Of a stretch of 25,791 nt of DNA, positions 1 through 6,465 are shown one piece after another. A program made the position numbers and the translations under genes. How positions within the stretch are numbered: position 1 is the stretch's first letter; each line of letters begins with the position of its first letter. The notes under the pieces were generated by a model. The model searched no databases. It was not told the DNA's origin and saw nothing but the letters and a program-made list of their open reading frames with translations. Origin of the DNA: a virus; the IMG/VR virus record IMGVR_UViG_3300025132_000262, positions 1 through 25,791 of that record; one strand, given 5' to 3'.

Positions 1-1
1 T

Positions 2-283
2 AATGGCACTGCAACAGTCAATATTGATACAGAGGTTGGAATGACAGAAGGAACATTTGTAGCGTTAAATACAGAGGTTCAATGCTTCACTACAAACGAA
101 ACAGACTGGGATGCAGTTAAAGGTAGCGTGTCAGGAAATACATTAACTATAAATTGTCAAAACTCATCATCAACAGCAACAGTTTCTTGGTTAGTAATTG
201 GTGAAAGACATGACCAACACATGAAGGATACTAATTGGACTGATAGCAACGGTAAAGTAATTGTAGAACCCAAAAAAACTTAA
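2..283 (+). CDS. Tail fibre-like protein, C-terminal end (partial)
   Basis: The frame is open from the left edge, so the gene begins outside the window and only its last 93 codons are visible. The sequence is rich in Thr, Asn and Ser and alternates short beta strands. It ends with a TVSWLVIGERHD segment of the kind found at the C-termini of marine phage tail fibres and structural proteins. A start at the ATG at nt 41 is possible but unlikely, because the upstream codons read the same beta-rich style without a stop. The next gene starts 12 bases downstream, so both are probably co-transcribed in the fibre cluster. The role in receptor binding is inferred from position and composition; no catalytic motif is visible. 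Confidence 0.6.
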   Translation, partial: NGTATVNIDTEVGMTEGTFVALNTEVQCFTTNETDWDAVKGSVSGNTLTINCQNSSSTATVSWLVIGERHDQHMKDTNWTDSNGKVIVEPKKT

Positions 284-295
284 AGGATAAAAAAC

Positions 296-1015
296 GTGGC
301 AATAACAAAAGTAACACGCGAACTACTATCGACAGGAATAGATGACAACTCTAATGCAACTGCGATTACTATAGATTCTAGTGAAGATGTAACTCTTGCT
401 GGACATTTATCATTTGCAGACAGTAAAAATGCTAAATTTGGTGCTGGCTCAGATTTACAAATTTATCACAATGGAAGCCATAGCTACATATCAGATCAAG
501 GCACTGGAAATCTACACATATTGACGAATCATTTAAGTGTCCACAATGCTGCTGACGATGCAATAATATTCCACGCTAATGAGGCTGGTCATGTAATTAT
601 GCCAAATCAACCATGTTTCAGTGCGCCTGCAAGTTACACTAATATACCACTTGCAACTACAACTCAAGTAACTTTAGGCACTGAAAGATTTGATAATGGT
701 AGTGATCTATCTGGAAACGTTTTTACTGCGCCTATTGGTGGGAAATACTTATTTACTTATATTTTCTATTTTTCTTCATTAGATGCTGACCACACTACTC
801 TTGATGCAACTATTAAAACAAGTAATACACAATATCAACAAACTGTTAAACCTAGTGTATTTATGAACTCTGATGGAAATTTTAGTCTTACTGGCTCAAT
901 GATATGTGACATGGATGCAAATGATACTTTTCACATGAATGTATATGTATCTGCAGGCGCGGCACAAACCGACATACACGGAGATTCACACGTTAGTGGG
1001 TGTCTATTAGCATAA
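296..1015 (+). CDS. Tail fibre/adhesin with C1q-like C-terminal domain
   Basis: A GTG start is chosen because it follows AAAGGATAAA at normal spacing and directly follows the previous stop. Residues about 1-60 carry the phage fibre segments ITIDSSEDVTLAGHLSF and KFGAGSDLQIYHNGS; the second is a very common motif in marine phage fibre proteins. From about residue 105 to the end (239 aa) the pattern resembles a C1q/TNF-like trimeric jelly roll: a FD-G-DLSGNVFTAP-GGKYLFTY core and a C-terminal SGCLLA strand. The likely role is a trimeric distal fibre that contacts the host surface. It sits in a run of fibre genes on the same strand. The fibre call is fairly safe; the C1q call rests on pattern recognition only. 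Confidence 0.65.
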   Translation: MAITKVTRELLSTGIDDNSNATAITIDSSEDVTLAGHLSFADSKNAKFGAGSDLQIYHNGSHSYISDQGTGNLHILTNHLSVHNAADDAIIFHANEAGHVIMPNQPCFSAPASYTNIPLATTTQVTLGTERFDNGSDLSGNVFTAPIGGKYLFTYIFYFSSLDADHTTLDATIKTSNTQYQQTVKPSVFMNSDGNFSLTGSMICDMDANDTFHMNVYVSAGAAQTDIHGDSHVSGCLLA

Positions 1016-1047
1016 CGAAATAATTAACCTTAAAAGGGGTAAATACA

Positions 1048-1326
1048 ATGGCAAAATTAACAATAACAATAGAAGTAGATGACACAAATCAAAAGTGTCT
1101 TTTAAACGATATAACAAACATTAATGAGTGGGCGCAAGCTGCTATGACTGGAAAAATTAATGCTTGTTGGAAGCGTATGCAAAACGAGTGGACAACTAAA
1201 TTGATGAATGATGAAAGTTTTACAGACGCTATACCAAGTAACAAAGCAGACTTTGTAACCCTTGTAACAGCAAGATCAGATTATAAAACTAGAGCAGAAC
1301 GTGATGCTGCTTCTGGTACACCTTAA
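1048..1326 (+). CDS. Unknown small protein of the tail-fibre cluster
   Basis: This 92-aa protein has a clear ribosome-binding site (AAAAGGGG about 8 bases before the ATG) and lies between two fibre genes, 32 bases from one and 18 from the other. The N-terminus (MAKLTITIEVDD) is a beta strand. The rest is probably helical and rich in Trp and Lys (NEWAQAAMTGKINACWKRMQNEW). No signal peptide, membrane segment or catalytic motif is visible. Small proteins of this style often accompany fibres in marine phages, as chaperones or minor virion parts, but I do not recognise a family and assign no function. Confidence 0.6.
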   Translation: MAKLTITIEVDDTNQKCLLNDITNINEWAQAAMTGKINACWKRMQNEWTTKLMNDESFTDAIPSNKADFVTLVTARSDYKTRAERDAASGTP

Positions 1327-1344
1327 GCTATAGGAGTAATAAAA

Positions 1345-1830
1345 TTGGCACTTCAAAGTAGTGGAGCAATCTCCATGTCTCAAATCGGAACAGAACTCAG
1401 TAACGCAAGTAGAAGCCTAAGAACCTTGTCTGCTGCTGCTGGCTTTTCTACACCAGATTCGATGTCTGATTTTTACGGATACAGTTCAGGTAGTTTTAAT
1501 TGGAATAACATCAGTGCATCAACTAATGATGCTTTTGTGAATACCAATACTACAACCACGAATATTGGATCTACAATTACTTTAAGATTTAATTTAACTA
1601 AATCAGGTAACGATGCAAACCAGTACATCGTAATCTACAAAAATGGTGCAAGCCAAGTCCAACTGACTTCAGGTAACACAGATTTAACTGGTGTTACATC
1701 AAGCGATACATTCTATGCTGCTGTCTACAATTCCGTTGAAGAAACTTTTACTGGAACGATAACCATAACGGATCAAACGAATACGACTCAGTTAGATACT
1801 GCCACTATTAGTTTTTACCGGGAGCCATAG
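1345..1830 (+). CDS. Tail-associated beta-sandwich protein
   Basis: The gene starts with TTG, preceded by TAGGAG at good spacing. The N-terminal block (SSGAISMSQIGTEL, then a Ser/Ala-rich stretch to SDFYGYSS at about residue 47) is a recurrent N-terminus in phage structural and tail proteins. The remaining 110 residues are almost all short beta strands with Thr/Asn turns, compatible with an Ig-like or carbohydrate-binding fold. It is 161 aa long and its TAG stop directly touches the ATG of the first lysis gene. Membership of the fibre or baseplate group is inferred from the N-terminal pattern and position. No enzyme motif is visible. Confidence 0.6.
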   Translation: MALQSSGAISMSQIGTELSNASRSLRTLSAAAGFSTPDSMSDFYGYSSGSFNWNNISASTNDAFVNTNTTTTNIGSTITLRFNLTKSGNDANQYIVIYKNGASQVQLTSGNTDLTGVTSSDTFYAAVYNSVEETFTGTITITDQTNTTQLDTATISFYREP

Positions 1831-2028
1831 ATGACTACTGATAATAAAGAAGCAATAGATATATTAGCCGGAGGAGTTGGTATTATGAGTTGGGCCAATG
1901 TGCTGCCAAACATTGCAGCTATATTTACGATAATTTGGTTAGGCATAAGAATAATCGAATCAGACACAAGTAAACAAACATACAAATTCCTCAAGAGGAG
2001 ATATGCAGAATGGACCTCAAAGCCTTAA
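1831..2028 (+). CDS. Holin-like membrane protein
   Basis: This 65-aa protein has one strong membrane segment at about residues 22-42 (WANVLPNIAAIFTIIWLGI). A short polar N-terminus and a basic C-terminal tail (KFLKRRYAEWTSK) flank it. That layout, and the phrase PNIAAIFTIIWLGIRI, resemble small phage holins of the HP1 type. The ATG follows the previous stop without a gap, and GGGAG just upstream serves as the ribosome site. The gene overlaps the endolysin start by 19 bases, the usual coupling in a lysis cassette. A role in permeabilising the inner membrane is likely. With a second holin-type gene 0.7 kb downstream, one of the two may act as a modulator. Confidence 0.55.
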   Translation: MTTDNKEAIDILAGGVGIMSWANVLPNIAAIFTIIWLGIRIIESDTSKQTYKFLKRRYAEWTSKP

Positions 2029-2429
2029 CAGAACAACTCAAAATTCATGAGGGGTTCCGCAATCACGTATACCAATGTTCAATGGGACACGACACAATTG
2101 CGTATGGTCACTTAGTCAGCAAAGGTGTATCAAAAGCTGTAGGTGAACTCATTCTCCAAGAAGATATCCAGGAAGCCATTGACGAAGTAAAACGCAATAT
2201 TGGATTCTTCGAGGATCTACCAGGAAAAGCACAAGAAGCAATTGTTAACATGAGTTTTAACTTGGGCATTAGTAGACTGATGCAGTTTAAGAAAATGCTC
2301 ATGCATCTTCGAGACAGGAACTTCAGTAAAGCAGCAGACGAAGTTTTAAACTCCAGGTATGCCACTCAAGTAGGCAAAAGAGCGATGGACGTGGCTACAA
2401 TGATAAAAGAGTGTGAGAAGGATGGATGA
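2010..2429 (+). CDS. Endolysin, T4-type lysozyme (GH24) with E-C-T triad
   Basis: This 139-aa muramidase would cleave the MurNAc-GlcNAc bond of host peptidoglycan at the end of infection. The N-terminus shows the GH24 signature: E14 in HEGFRNHVY, then C23, then T29 in DTIAYGH. The spacing E-8-C-5-T is that of T4-like lysozymes, where the second residue is Asp in T4 and Cys in phage P1 Lyz. There is no signal or SAR segment at the N-terminus, so export should depend on the holin. The ATG is preceded by AGAGGAG. The gene overlaps the holin-like gene upstream and the membrane gene downstream. Fold and role are secure; catalysis with Cys in place of Asp follows known family members. Confidence 0.9.
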   Translation: MDLKALTEQLKIHEGFRNHVYQCSMGHDTIAYGHLVSKGVSKAVGELILQEDIQEAIDEVKRNIGFFEDLPGKAQEAIVNMSFNLGISRLMQFKKMLMHLRDRNFSKAADEVLNSRYATQVGKRAMDVATMIKECEKDG

Positions 2430-2772
2430 ATTTATTGTCCTGGTTAATGAAGTAGGTTTTCCTATTTTAGCTAGTGCAGGTTTAGCGTATTTCATTTGGT
2501 TCCTCATAGGTAAGATCGTCAACAATATGTTAGAAAAAATCGATATGTTAGATGACAAACTACAAACCATTATTAATAGCACCGAAGAACGATTGTCTAG
2601 CAAACTGGATTCACAGCATGGAATCATTATTGCGCTCGTGGATCGTGTAAGAAGCCTTGATTGTGAAGTCCTAAGAATTTCGGTGTTACTTAAGATAATC
2701 AATAAAATACCTGAAACTGTAGATGTGGATAGATTAGATAAAACAAGTAAAAAGAACCAGAGGAAAGATTAA
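2422..2772 (+). CDS. Small membrane protein with coiled coil, lysis cassette
   Basis: The reading frame is open from a GTG at 2413. The ATG at 2422 is preferred because GAGAAGGATGG gives it a ribosome site and it overlaps the endolysin stop by 8 bases. The 116-aa product has one membrane helix at about residues 11-33 (FPILASAGLAYFIWFLIGKIV). A long amphipathic, probably coiled-coil stretch follows (MLEKIDMLDDKLQTIINSTEERL), and the tail is lysine-rich. This architecture fits a BhlA-like holin accessory protein or a spanin-like inner-membrane subunit. Position between endolysin and the 3TM holin supports a lysis role. I cannot tell the two options apart. Confidence 0.55.
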   Translation: MDEFIVLVNEVGFPILASAGLAYFIWFLIGKIVNNMLEKIDMLDDKLQTIINSTEERLSSKLDSQHGIIIALVDRVRSLDCEVLRISVLLKIINKIPETVDVDRLDKTSKKNQRKD

Positions 2773-3141
2773 ATGTCATTAGCAGAAAGTATTACTGGAA
2801 TAGCCGGAACTGTCCTGGACAAATTCGTAGAGGACAAGGACCTAAAAGCAAAACTACAACATGAAATGAATATGCAACTGCATAATGCAAACCTGGCCCA
2901 GATCGAACTCAATAAAAATGATGCGCAAGGAAACTGGTTTCAGTCATCTTGGAGACCACTTACAGGATATGTTTGTGTCTTAGGTTTTGGTGTTAATTTC
3001 TTAGTGAGTCCAATAGCTGCCGGATTTGGTGTAGTAATTCCTCAAGCAGATACATCTACTATGATGCCAGTATTGATGGGTTTGCTTGGGCTTGGTGGCC
3101 TCAGATCATTTGAGAAAACAAAAGGAGTCGAAGGTAAATAG
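2773..3141 (+). CDS. 3TM holin (GTA-type holin family)
   Basis: This 122-aa protein matches the family called holin of three transmembrane segments for gene-transfer-agent release. It has an amphipathic N-terminal helix to about residue 50, the conserved ELNKNDAQGNWFQSSWRPLTGYV block, and hydrophobic segments at about 63-83 and 95-111. In this family the WRP motif sits just before the membrane hairpin. The product should make the inner-membrane lesion that releases endolysin. The ribosome site ACCAGAGGAA lies 7 bases before the ATG. Its 10 bases are exactly complementary to a loop of the RNA predicted at 19651-19929, which could control lysis timing. It is the last gene of the lysis cassette. 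Confidence 0.75.
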   Translation: MSLAESITGIAGTVLDKFVEDKDLKAKLQHEMNMQLHNANLAQIELNKNDAQGNWFQSSWRPLTGYVCVLGFGVNFLVSPIAAGFGVVIPQADTSTMMPVLMGLLGLGGLRSFEKTKGVEGK

Positions 3142-3181
3142 CTATATATCAATAACTTACATTATCTATATAATACTGTAG

Positions 3182-3225
3182 TTTAACCAGGTAACTATTG
3201 ATAAATCCGTTGCGATTTAACCAGG
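3182..3225 (+). repeat. Direct repeats TTTAACCAGG upstream of the attP-like site
   Basis: Two perfect copies of TTTAACCAGG lie at 3182-3191 and 3216-3225, 34 bases apart, in the non-coding stretch between the holin and the integrase operon. The AAATCCGTTG between them (3203-3212) also occurs in the tRNA-Leu fragment at 3443-3452. Short direct repeats beside an attachment core often serve as integrase arm-binding or excisionase sites. That is an inference from position; no family consensus was matched. Confidence 0.4.
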
Positions 3226-3327
3226 ACCCAAAAACAACAAAAAATAACGTAAGCCGAGATGCGAAGCTGCGAGAAATCTTTCTGAATTACTCAATATTTT
3301 CTGATCGGTGTTTTTTTTATCAAATTG

Positions 3328-3347
3328 TTTTGTTTACACCCTTATCC
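3328..3347 (+). promoter_or_regulatory. Degenerate relative of the phage promoter
   Basis: TTTTGTTTACACCCTTATCC shares its first 15 bases with the three phage promoters except for one base, then loses the CTATAGG start region. It lies in non-coding DNA upstream of the attP-like core. It could be a decayed or weak promoter, or chance. Without the TATAG start box I would not expect efficient initiation. Confidence 0.25.
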
Positions 3348-3430
3348 AAAAGCTAGACATTTTGTCCTGAAGAATATATCCTTTGAGATATGGAGATTGT
3401 GAGTTTCACCCAAAAAGGCAGGTTTTTAGC

Positions 3431-3493
3431 ACAACGGACTTAAAATCCGTTGAGATAACTCTCGTGTGGGTTCGAGTCCCACCCCGGGCACCA
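3431..3493 (+). other. attP core: 3' end of tRNA-Leu(UAA)
   Basis: This is the 3' part of a class II tRNA. The anticodon arm has stem ACGGA (3434-3438)/TCCGT (3446-3450) and a 7-base loop CTTAAAA, giving anticodon UAA. The long variable arm is GAGA-TAAC-TCTC (3452-3463). The T arm is GTGGG-TTCGAGT-CCCAC (3466-3482), followed by acceptor strand CCCGGGC, discriminator A and CCA at 3491-3493. No matching GCCCGGG 5' half or proper D arm lies upstream, so it is not a functional tRNA gene. A tRNA 3' end in a phage with a tyrosine integrase 1.7 kb downstream is the classical attP: integration restores the host tRNA gene. Exact core borders need the host sequence. Confidence 0.85.
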
Positions 3494-3510
3494 CTAAAAA
3501 TCGCAAAGGA

Positions 3511-3540
3511 TTGACACTCATTTTCTCCTGGAAATTTTAA
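3511..3540 (+). promoter_or_regulatory. Candidate host sigma70-type promoter
   Basis: A perfect -35 box TTGACA lies at 3511-3516, 18 bases after the attP CCA. The -10 candidates 17-18 bases further are only fair (ATTTTA or TTTTAA at 3534-3540). T7-like phages start early transcription with host RNA polymerase, so a host-type promoter is expected upstream of the integrase operon. The overlap with a perfect inverted repeat strengthens the case. The weak -10 keeps confidence moderate. Confidence 0.4.
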
Positions 3541-3550
3541 CAACAGGAGA
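3524..3550 (+). promoter_or_regulatory. Inverted repeat overlapping the promoter, operator candidate
   Basis: TCTCCTG (3524-3530) and CAGGAGA (3544-3550) form a perfect 7-bp inverted repeat with a 13-base AT-rich spacer. It covers the -10 region of the candidate host promoter. This is the shape of an operator for a dimeric HTH repressor, and an XRE-type repressor gene lies in the operon below (6805-7191). In RNA it would be a hairpin. I noticed no second copy in the window. Confidence 0.4.
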
Positions 3551-3594
3551 GAAACAGTGAGTATATATAAACAAGAAAAAGTAGTAAAAAACAC

Positions 3595-3613
3595 TTTGTG
3601 TACACCCTATAGG
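3595..3613 (+). promoter_or_regulatory. Phage RNA polymerase promoter P1
   Basis: TTTGTGTACACCCTATAGG is the first of three near-identical copies (others at 7941 and 19633). Taking G3612 as +1, positions -17 to -1 match the T7 consensus at 9 of 17 bases, including the whole CTATA. The copy precedes the lysogeny/early operon. The presumed transcript starts GGAAUAAUUC, 29 bases before the first good ATG. Confidence 0.85.
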
Positions 3614-3640
3614 AATAATTCTTCTAAAGGAGTCACAAAT

Positions 3641-3835
3641 ATGAACATTGGTTATGTCCGTAGACAAAAGCAAATAAACACAGATCAGTTATTGATCAAT
3701 TTCTACAATGAGTATTGGACTGGACTAAAAACAGTCAAAGAGTTGTGTGATAAACACAATATTGATCCTGAGACTTGCAATGAGTTCATCAATAGAGGTC
3801 GTGAGTTAAACAACATCGATGGGAGGGCAATCTAA
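3641..3835 (+). CDS. Unknown small protein, first gene of the early operon
   Basis: The frame is open from GTG 3557, but the phage promoter lies inside that extension. The ATG at 3641 has AAAGGAG 8 bases upstream, so the shorter form of 64 aa is annotated. The product has a basic N-terminus (MNIGYVRRQKQIN). A helix-turn-helix-like middle follows, where TVKELCDKHNIDPETCNEFINRG could be a two-helix DNA-binding unit similar to short homeodomain-like HTHs. It overlaps the next ATG by one base (TAATG). The DNA-binding suggestion is weak; no family is recognised. Confidence 0.6.
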   Translation: MNIGYVRRQKQINTDQLLINFYNEYWTGLKTVKELCDKHNIDPETCNEFINRGRELNNIDGRAI

Positions 3836-4869
3836 TGAAAATGATCAAATATGTTATGAGAAATCTCGGTAATAATGCGCTAAGAAACAATAAACAGTTT
3901 GATACTTTAGATGAAGCTGTTTTGTTTGCAAAGGGTAGTAATTGCTGGATTGATGAAGTCGAAGTAAGATCAGATGGTTACTTCAAAAGCACAGAAAAAG
4001 TCCGTAAGGTAATAATTACTAATACACCCGAAGAAATATTCACACAATCAACCATCGTCTATTTCGACAGACACGAGTTTGATCTTGAAGGTTATGGTTA
4101 TCGTATTAATGGTGAGTTTGTTGAAATACATCAAAGCGAGTTACCAAGGTTAAAAGAAAAATTAGGTGACGATGTATTCAATAGTGCCATGCAAGTTGGT
4201 AAAGATTATGGTGTTGACACTATCATTTTTACTGAGGATGACTTTGAAGAAAATGCTAATCCTTGGACTTTGGCTTATGAACAATTCTGTCAAGAGTCAG
4301 ACAATAAAAATAAGGAGGGCAATCTAATGGATGTATCAAAATTAAAAATAGGCGATAGAGTAGAATTTGCAGAAGATACTTTTGCACAAGTAACTAACTA
4401 TGAAACTGATATCTCTAAACAACAAGGAACAGTAGTTAACTTTAGTATTAATACAGGTGATCCAAAAATTAATACTCATGTTTGGATTGAACTAGATGAA
4501 CCCAATGAGCATTTCAATTGTGATGAATGGGGTAATGCTGTTGAGTTTAATTTATTTGAAGATGGTATCCACGATGGTGGAACTTCTGTTAATTACTTAA
4601 AAAGAGCAAAACTCCTACTAACTGATAAACCAAGCATTACTATTAATAAAATTGTTGTGGTAGAGGAATATGGATCAGCATATACAATTCATGAAGGTGC
4701 TTTTCTTTTTACACCTATTGGTGAGTATAACCAAATTTATTACACAACCAATCCATATGAAGGTGGCAATGTTTATGATGAGTGGAGTGAAGTTGATCGC
4801 TCCAATGCTGATGAGCATATCGATTATGATGCGATTCTTAAAGCATTAGACTATAAGGAGAGCGAATAA
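3835..4869 (+). CDS. Unknown acidic protein, possibly two fused genes
   Basis: This 344-aa acidic protein falls into two parts. Residues 1 to about 160 form one unit (KQFDTLDEAVLFAKGSNCWIDE near the N-terminus). The second unit starts at Met165 (nt 4327; MDVSKLKIGDRVEFAEDTFA). The DNA before the internal ATG, GGAGGGCAATCTAATG at 4314-4329, is identical over 16 bases to the start region of the whole gene at 3822-3837. The second part therefore probably has its own ribosome site and may be made separately as a 180-aa protein. The first copy contains the upstream gene's stop; in the second copy the frame is shifted and reads through. No catalytic motif is visible and no function is assigned. ATGA/TAATG-type junctions link it to its neighbours. 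Confidence 0.7.
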   Translation: MKMIKYVMRNLGNNALRNNKQFDTLDEAVLFAKGSNCWIDEVEVRSDGYFKSTEKVRKVIITNTPEEIFTQSTIVYFDRHEFDLEGYGYRINGEFVEIHQSELPRLKEKLGDDVFNSAMQVGKDYGVDTIIFTEDDFEENANPWTLAYEQFCQESDNKNKEGNLMDVSKLKIGDRVEFAEDTFAQVTNYETDISKQQGTVVNFSINTGDPKINTHVWIELDEPNEHFNCDEWGNAVEFNLFEDGIHDGGTSVNYLKRAKLLLTDKPSITINKIVVVEEYGSAYTIHEGAFLFTPIGEYNQIYYTTNPYEGGNVYDEWSEVDRSNADEHIDYDAILKALDYKESE

Positions 4870-5237
4870 TGTTGAAAAACTATAAATTAAGGAAAAGGAC
4901 ATTACAGGATTTGAAGGATATTATTTGTGACTTGATAGATGATATAAATGATTCTCAATGTGAGCATAATAAATCAAGGTTTAGTTATTGTAGAAATGAG
5001 TTCAACACTAAAACTATGCACAAATTAATCGGCATGGCGGTGAGTGAATATAGCGACAGAATAACTCAATCGTATGGTGAAGAATTGCAACACAATAAAA
5101 GAATTTATCTTAAATATGCCAATCATGCTGAAAACTTGCACTACGCTATAAAACAATATAAAGAAGAATTTGAAATAGCGCATGAGTTTACACTCACCCC
5201 TAATTGGTGCTGTAAAGATATGGAGGAGGGCAAATAA
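4869..5237 (+). CDS. Unknown protein upstream of integrase
   Basis: This 122-aa protein is mostly helical, lysine-rich at the N-terminus (MLKNYKLRKRTLQDLKDI) and Tyr/His-rich later. Its ATG overlaps the preceding stop by one base and uses AAGGAGAG as ribosome site. Four Cys residues are scattered (two in the final PNWCCKD segment) without a clear zinc-finger spacing. Its stop overlaps the integrase ATG, so translation of the integrase is probably coupled to it. No family is recognised. Confidence 0.6.
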   Translation: MLKNYKLRKRTLQDLKDIICDLIDDINDSQCEHNKSRFSYCRNEFNTKTMHKLIGMAVSEYSDRITQSYGEELQHNKRIYLKYANHAENLHYAIKQYKEEFEIAHEFTLTPNWCCKDMEEGK

Positions 5238-6166
5238 TGTATACAGTAATTGATTTCGTTCACGAATATGGCAAATACATTTGGAGTGAAGGCACAAAAA
5301 AACATTGGATTGATTCAGTGAAGAAGATGCAAAGGTTTTCTGAGTTCTCAGATTTCAATACAAAACCTATGGATTCATACAAAGCATCTGACATCAAAGA
5401 TTTTTTCCATAGTCTAAGAGAATCAGGCTTATCTGACTCAACGATTAATCGGTATGCATCTGCAATTAGTAGTACATTTGTATTTGCTGTTGATGAAAAA
5501 GTCATACAAAAGTATGACAAGCCATCTATCAAGTGGAAAAAAGCACCACCAGAATCAAGACCTCATTATTTTAGTTTTGAGGAAATCGCATTGATCAATG
5601 AGAAACTGGCAAACCACCCAAAGAATCCTTGGATGGCAGATTACTTTGAGATTGCAATAGCAACTGGTATGAGAAGAGGTGAGATTATGTCTATTGGTCG
5701 TGATCCAGAAACCATAGACAGAGATACTACTTATGGTGTTGTAAATCACAAAAAGAAAACTGTAATGCTATACAGAACGAAAAATGGTAGTAATCGTGAA
5801 GTCGATATGTCTGCTTGTTGGCACAATATCAAGAACCTAAAGTTTGAACCAGGTTACTTTTATACTGATCATGGTTTCTACACAACATGGCGAGAAGTAG
5901 CAAAAGAGATTTGTGGTGAGGACAAAATCAAACTTAAAAACTTTGTCTTCCATGTAGCACGACATACTGCCGCCTCAATAATGATAAACACCATGAATCT
6001 ACCCACGATTAAAGTGCAAAAGAAACTTGGTCATACATCCATAAACACGACTGCAAAGTATGTTCATGTAGAAGGTGATATAGATGTAAGAAGAGAAGAG
6101 TCTAAAGCACTCCATAATCTATGTTTTTCTAGTAAGAAAACAACAAGACAAGCGGAGGTGGCATAA
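5237..6166 (+). CDS. int: Tyrosine recombinase, phage integrase
   Basis: This 309-aa integrase would recombine attP with a host tRNA-Leu gene. The N-terminal core-binding SAM-like domain spans residues about 1-100 (SDIKDFFHSLRESGLSDSTINRYASAIS). The catalytic domain follows with R146 (ATGMRRGEI), probable K182 in the beta hairpin, H239 and R242 (FHVARH), H266 (LGHTSINTTAKY) and the nucleophile Y275, nine residues after H266 as usual. All catalytic positions are present, so it should be active. The start ATG follows TGGAGGAGGG. Eight bases of that site (5221-5228) are complementary to a loop in the RNA predicted at 19651. The attP-like tRNA end lies 1.7 kb upstream. Integrase upstream of RNA polymerase is the arrangement known from some marine T7-like phages. 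Confidence 0.95.
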   Translation: MYTVIDFVHEYGKYIWSEGTKKHWIDSVKKMQRFSEFSDFNTKPMDSYKASDIKDFFHSLRESGLSDSTINRYASAISSTFVFAVDEKVIQKYDKPSIKWKKAPPESRPHYFSFEEIALINEKLANHPKNPWMADYFEIAIATGMRRGEIMSIGRDPETIDRDTTYGVVNHKKKTVMLYRTKNGSNREVDMSACWHNIKNLKFEPGYFYTDHGFYTTWREVAKEICGEDKIKLKNFVFHVARHTAASIMINTMNLPTIKVQKKLGHTSINTTAKYVHVEGDIDVRREESKALHNLCFSSKKTTRQAEVA

Positions 6167-6465
6167 TGAAAACTAACATCTCTATAGAATTGTCTGATCA
6201 ACAAAGAAATAAACTCAGCAACATACTTACAAAAAAGCAGACAAAGAAATTAGCTACAAGGAAAGATGTAAACATGATAGCTAAACTATTGTTTGCTTCA
6301 TTACTGTCACAAGATCAATCTAATGATGATTGTGAGTTTTGTAAGGTGATTGAGGATCTACCATGGACTGTAATGCATAAAGATGAAGTTATGGAAGTGT
6401 ATGGATGGGAAGAAGACGGTAAAAAAGGTATTGAAATCTGGAGACAAGAAAGGAGGGCAGTATAA
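6166..6465 (+). CDS. Unknown protein downstream of integrase
   Basis: This 99-aa protein starts at an ATG that overlaps the integrase stop (TAATG) and has GCGGAGGTGG as ribosome site. The N-terminus (KTNISIELSDQQRNKLSNIL, then TRKDVNMIAKLLFASLL) has a beta strand followed by two helices, reminiscent of ribbon-helix-helix regulators. The C-terminal half is acidic with several Trp. Position next to the integrase would suit an excisionase or small regulator, but the similarity is only structural guesswork. It is translationally coupled to the next gene by another TAATG overlap. Confidence 0.55.
   Translation: MKTNISIELSDQQRNKLSNILTKKQTKKLATRKDVNMIAKLLFASLLSQDQSNDDCEFCKVIEDLPWTVMHKDEVMEVYGWEEDGKKGIEIWRQERRAV

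Noticed and set aside
1316-1334. TACACC followed by CTATAGG before the gene at 1345, as a fourth promoter
   Set aside because: Five extra bases separate the two halves, and TAGGAG there is explained as a ribosome site.
3400-3493. Complete tRNA-Leu gene
   Set aside because: The 3' half is perfect, but no GCCCGGG acceptor strand or D arm precedes it, so it is not a functional tRNA.
3406-3594. Minus-strand ORF of 62 codons containing GARGGTRTHTRV
   Set aside because: This is the well-known false translation of a tRNA 3' end; the DNA is the tRNA-Leu fragment.
3557-3640. N-terminal extension of the first early gene from GTG 3557
   Set aside because: It would cross the phage promoter and its +1. 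ATG 3641 has a proper ribosome site.
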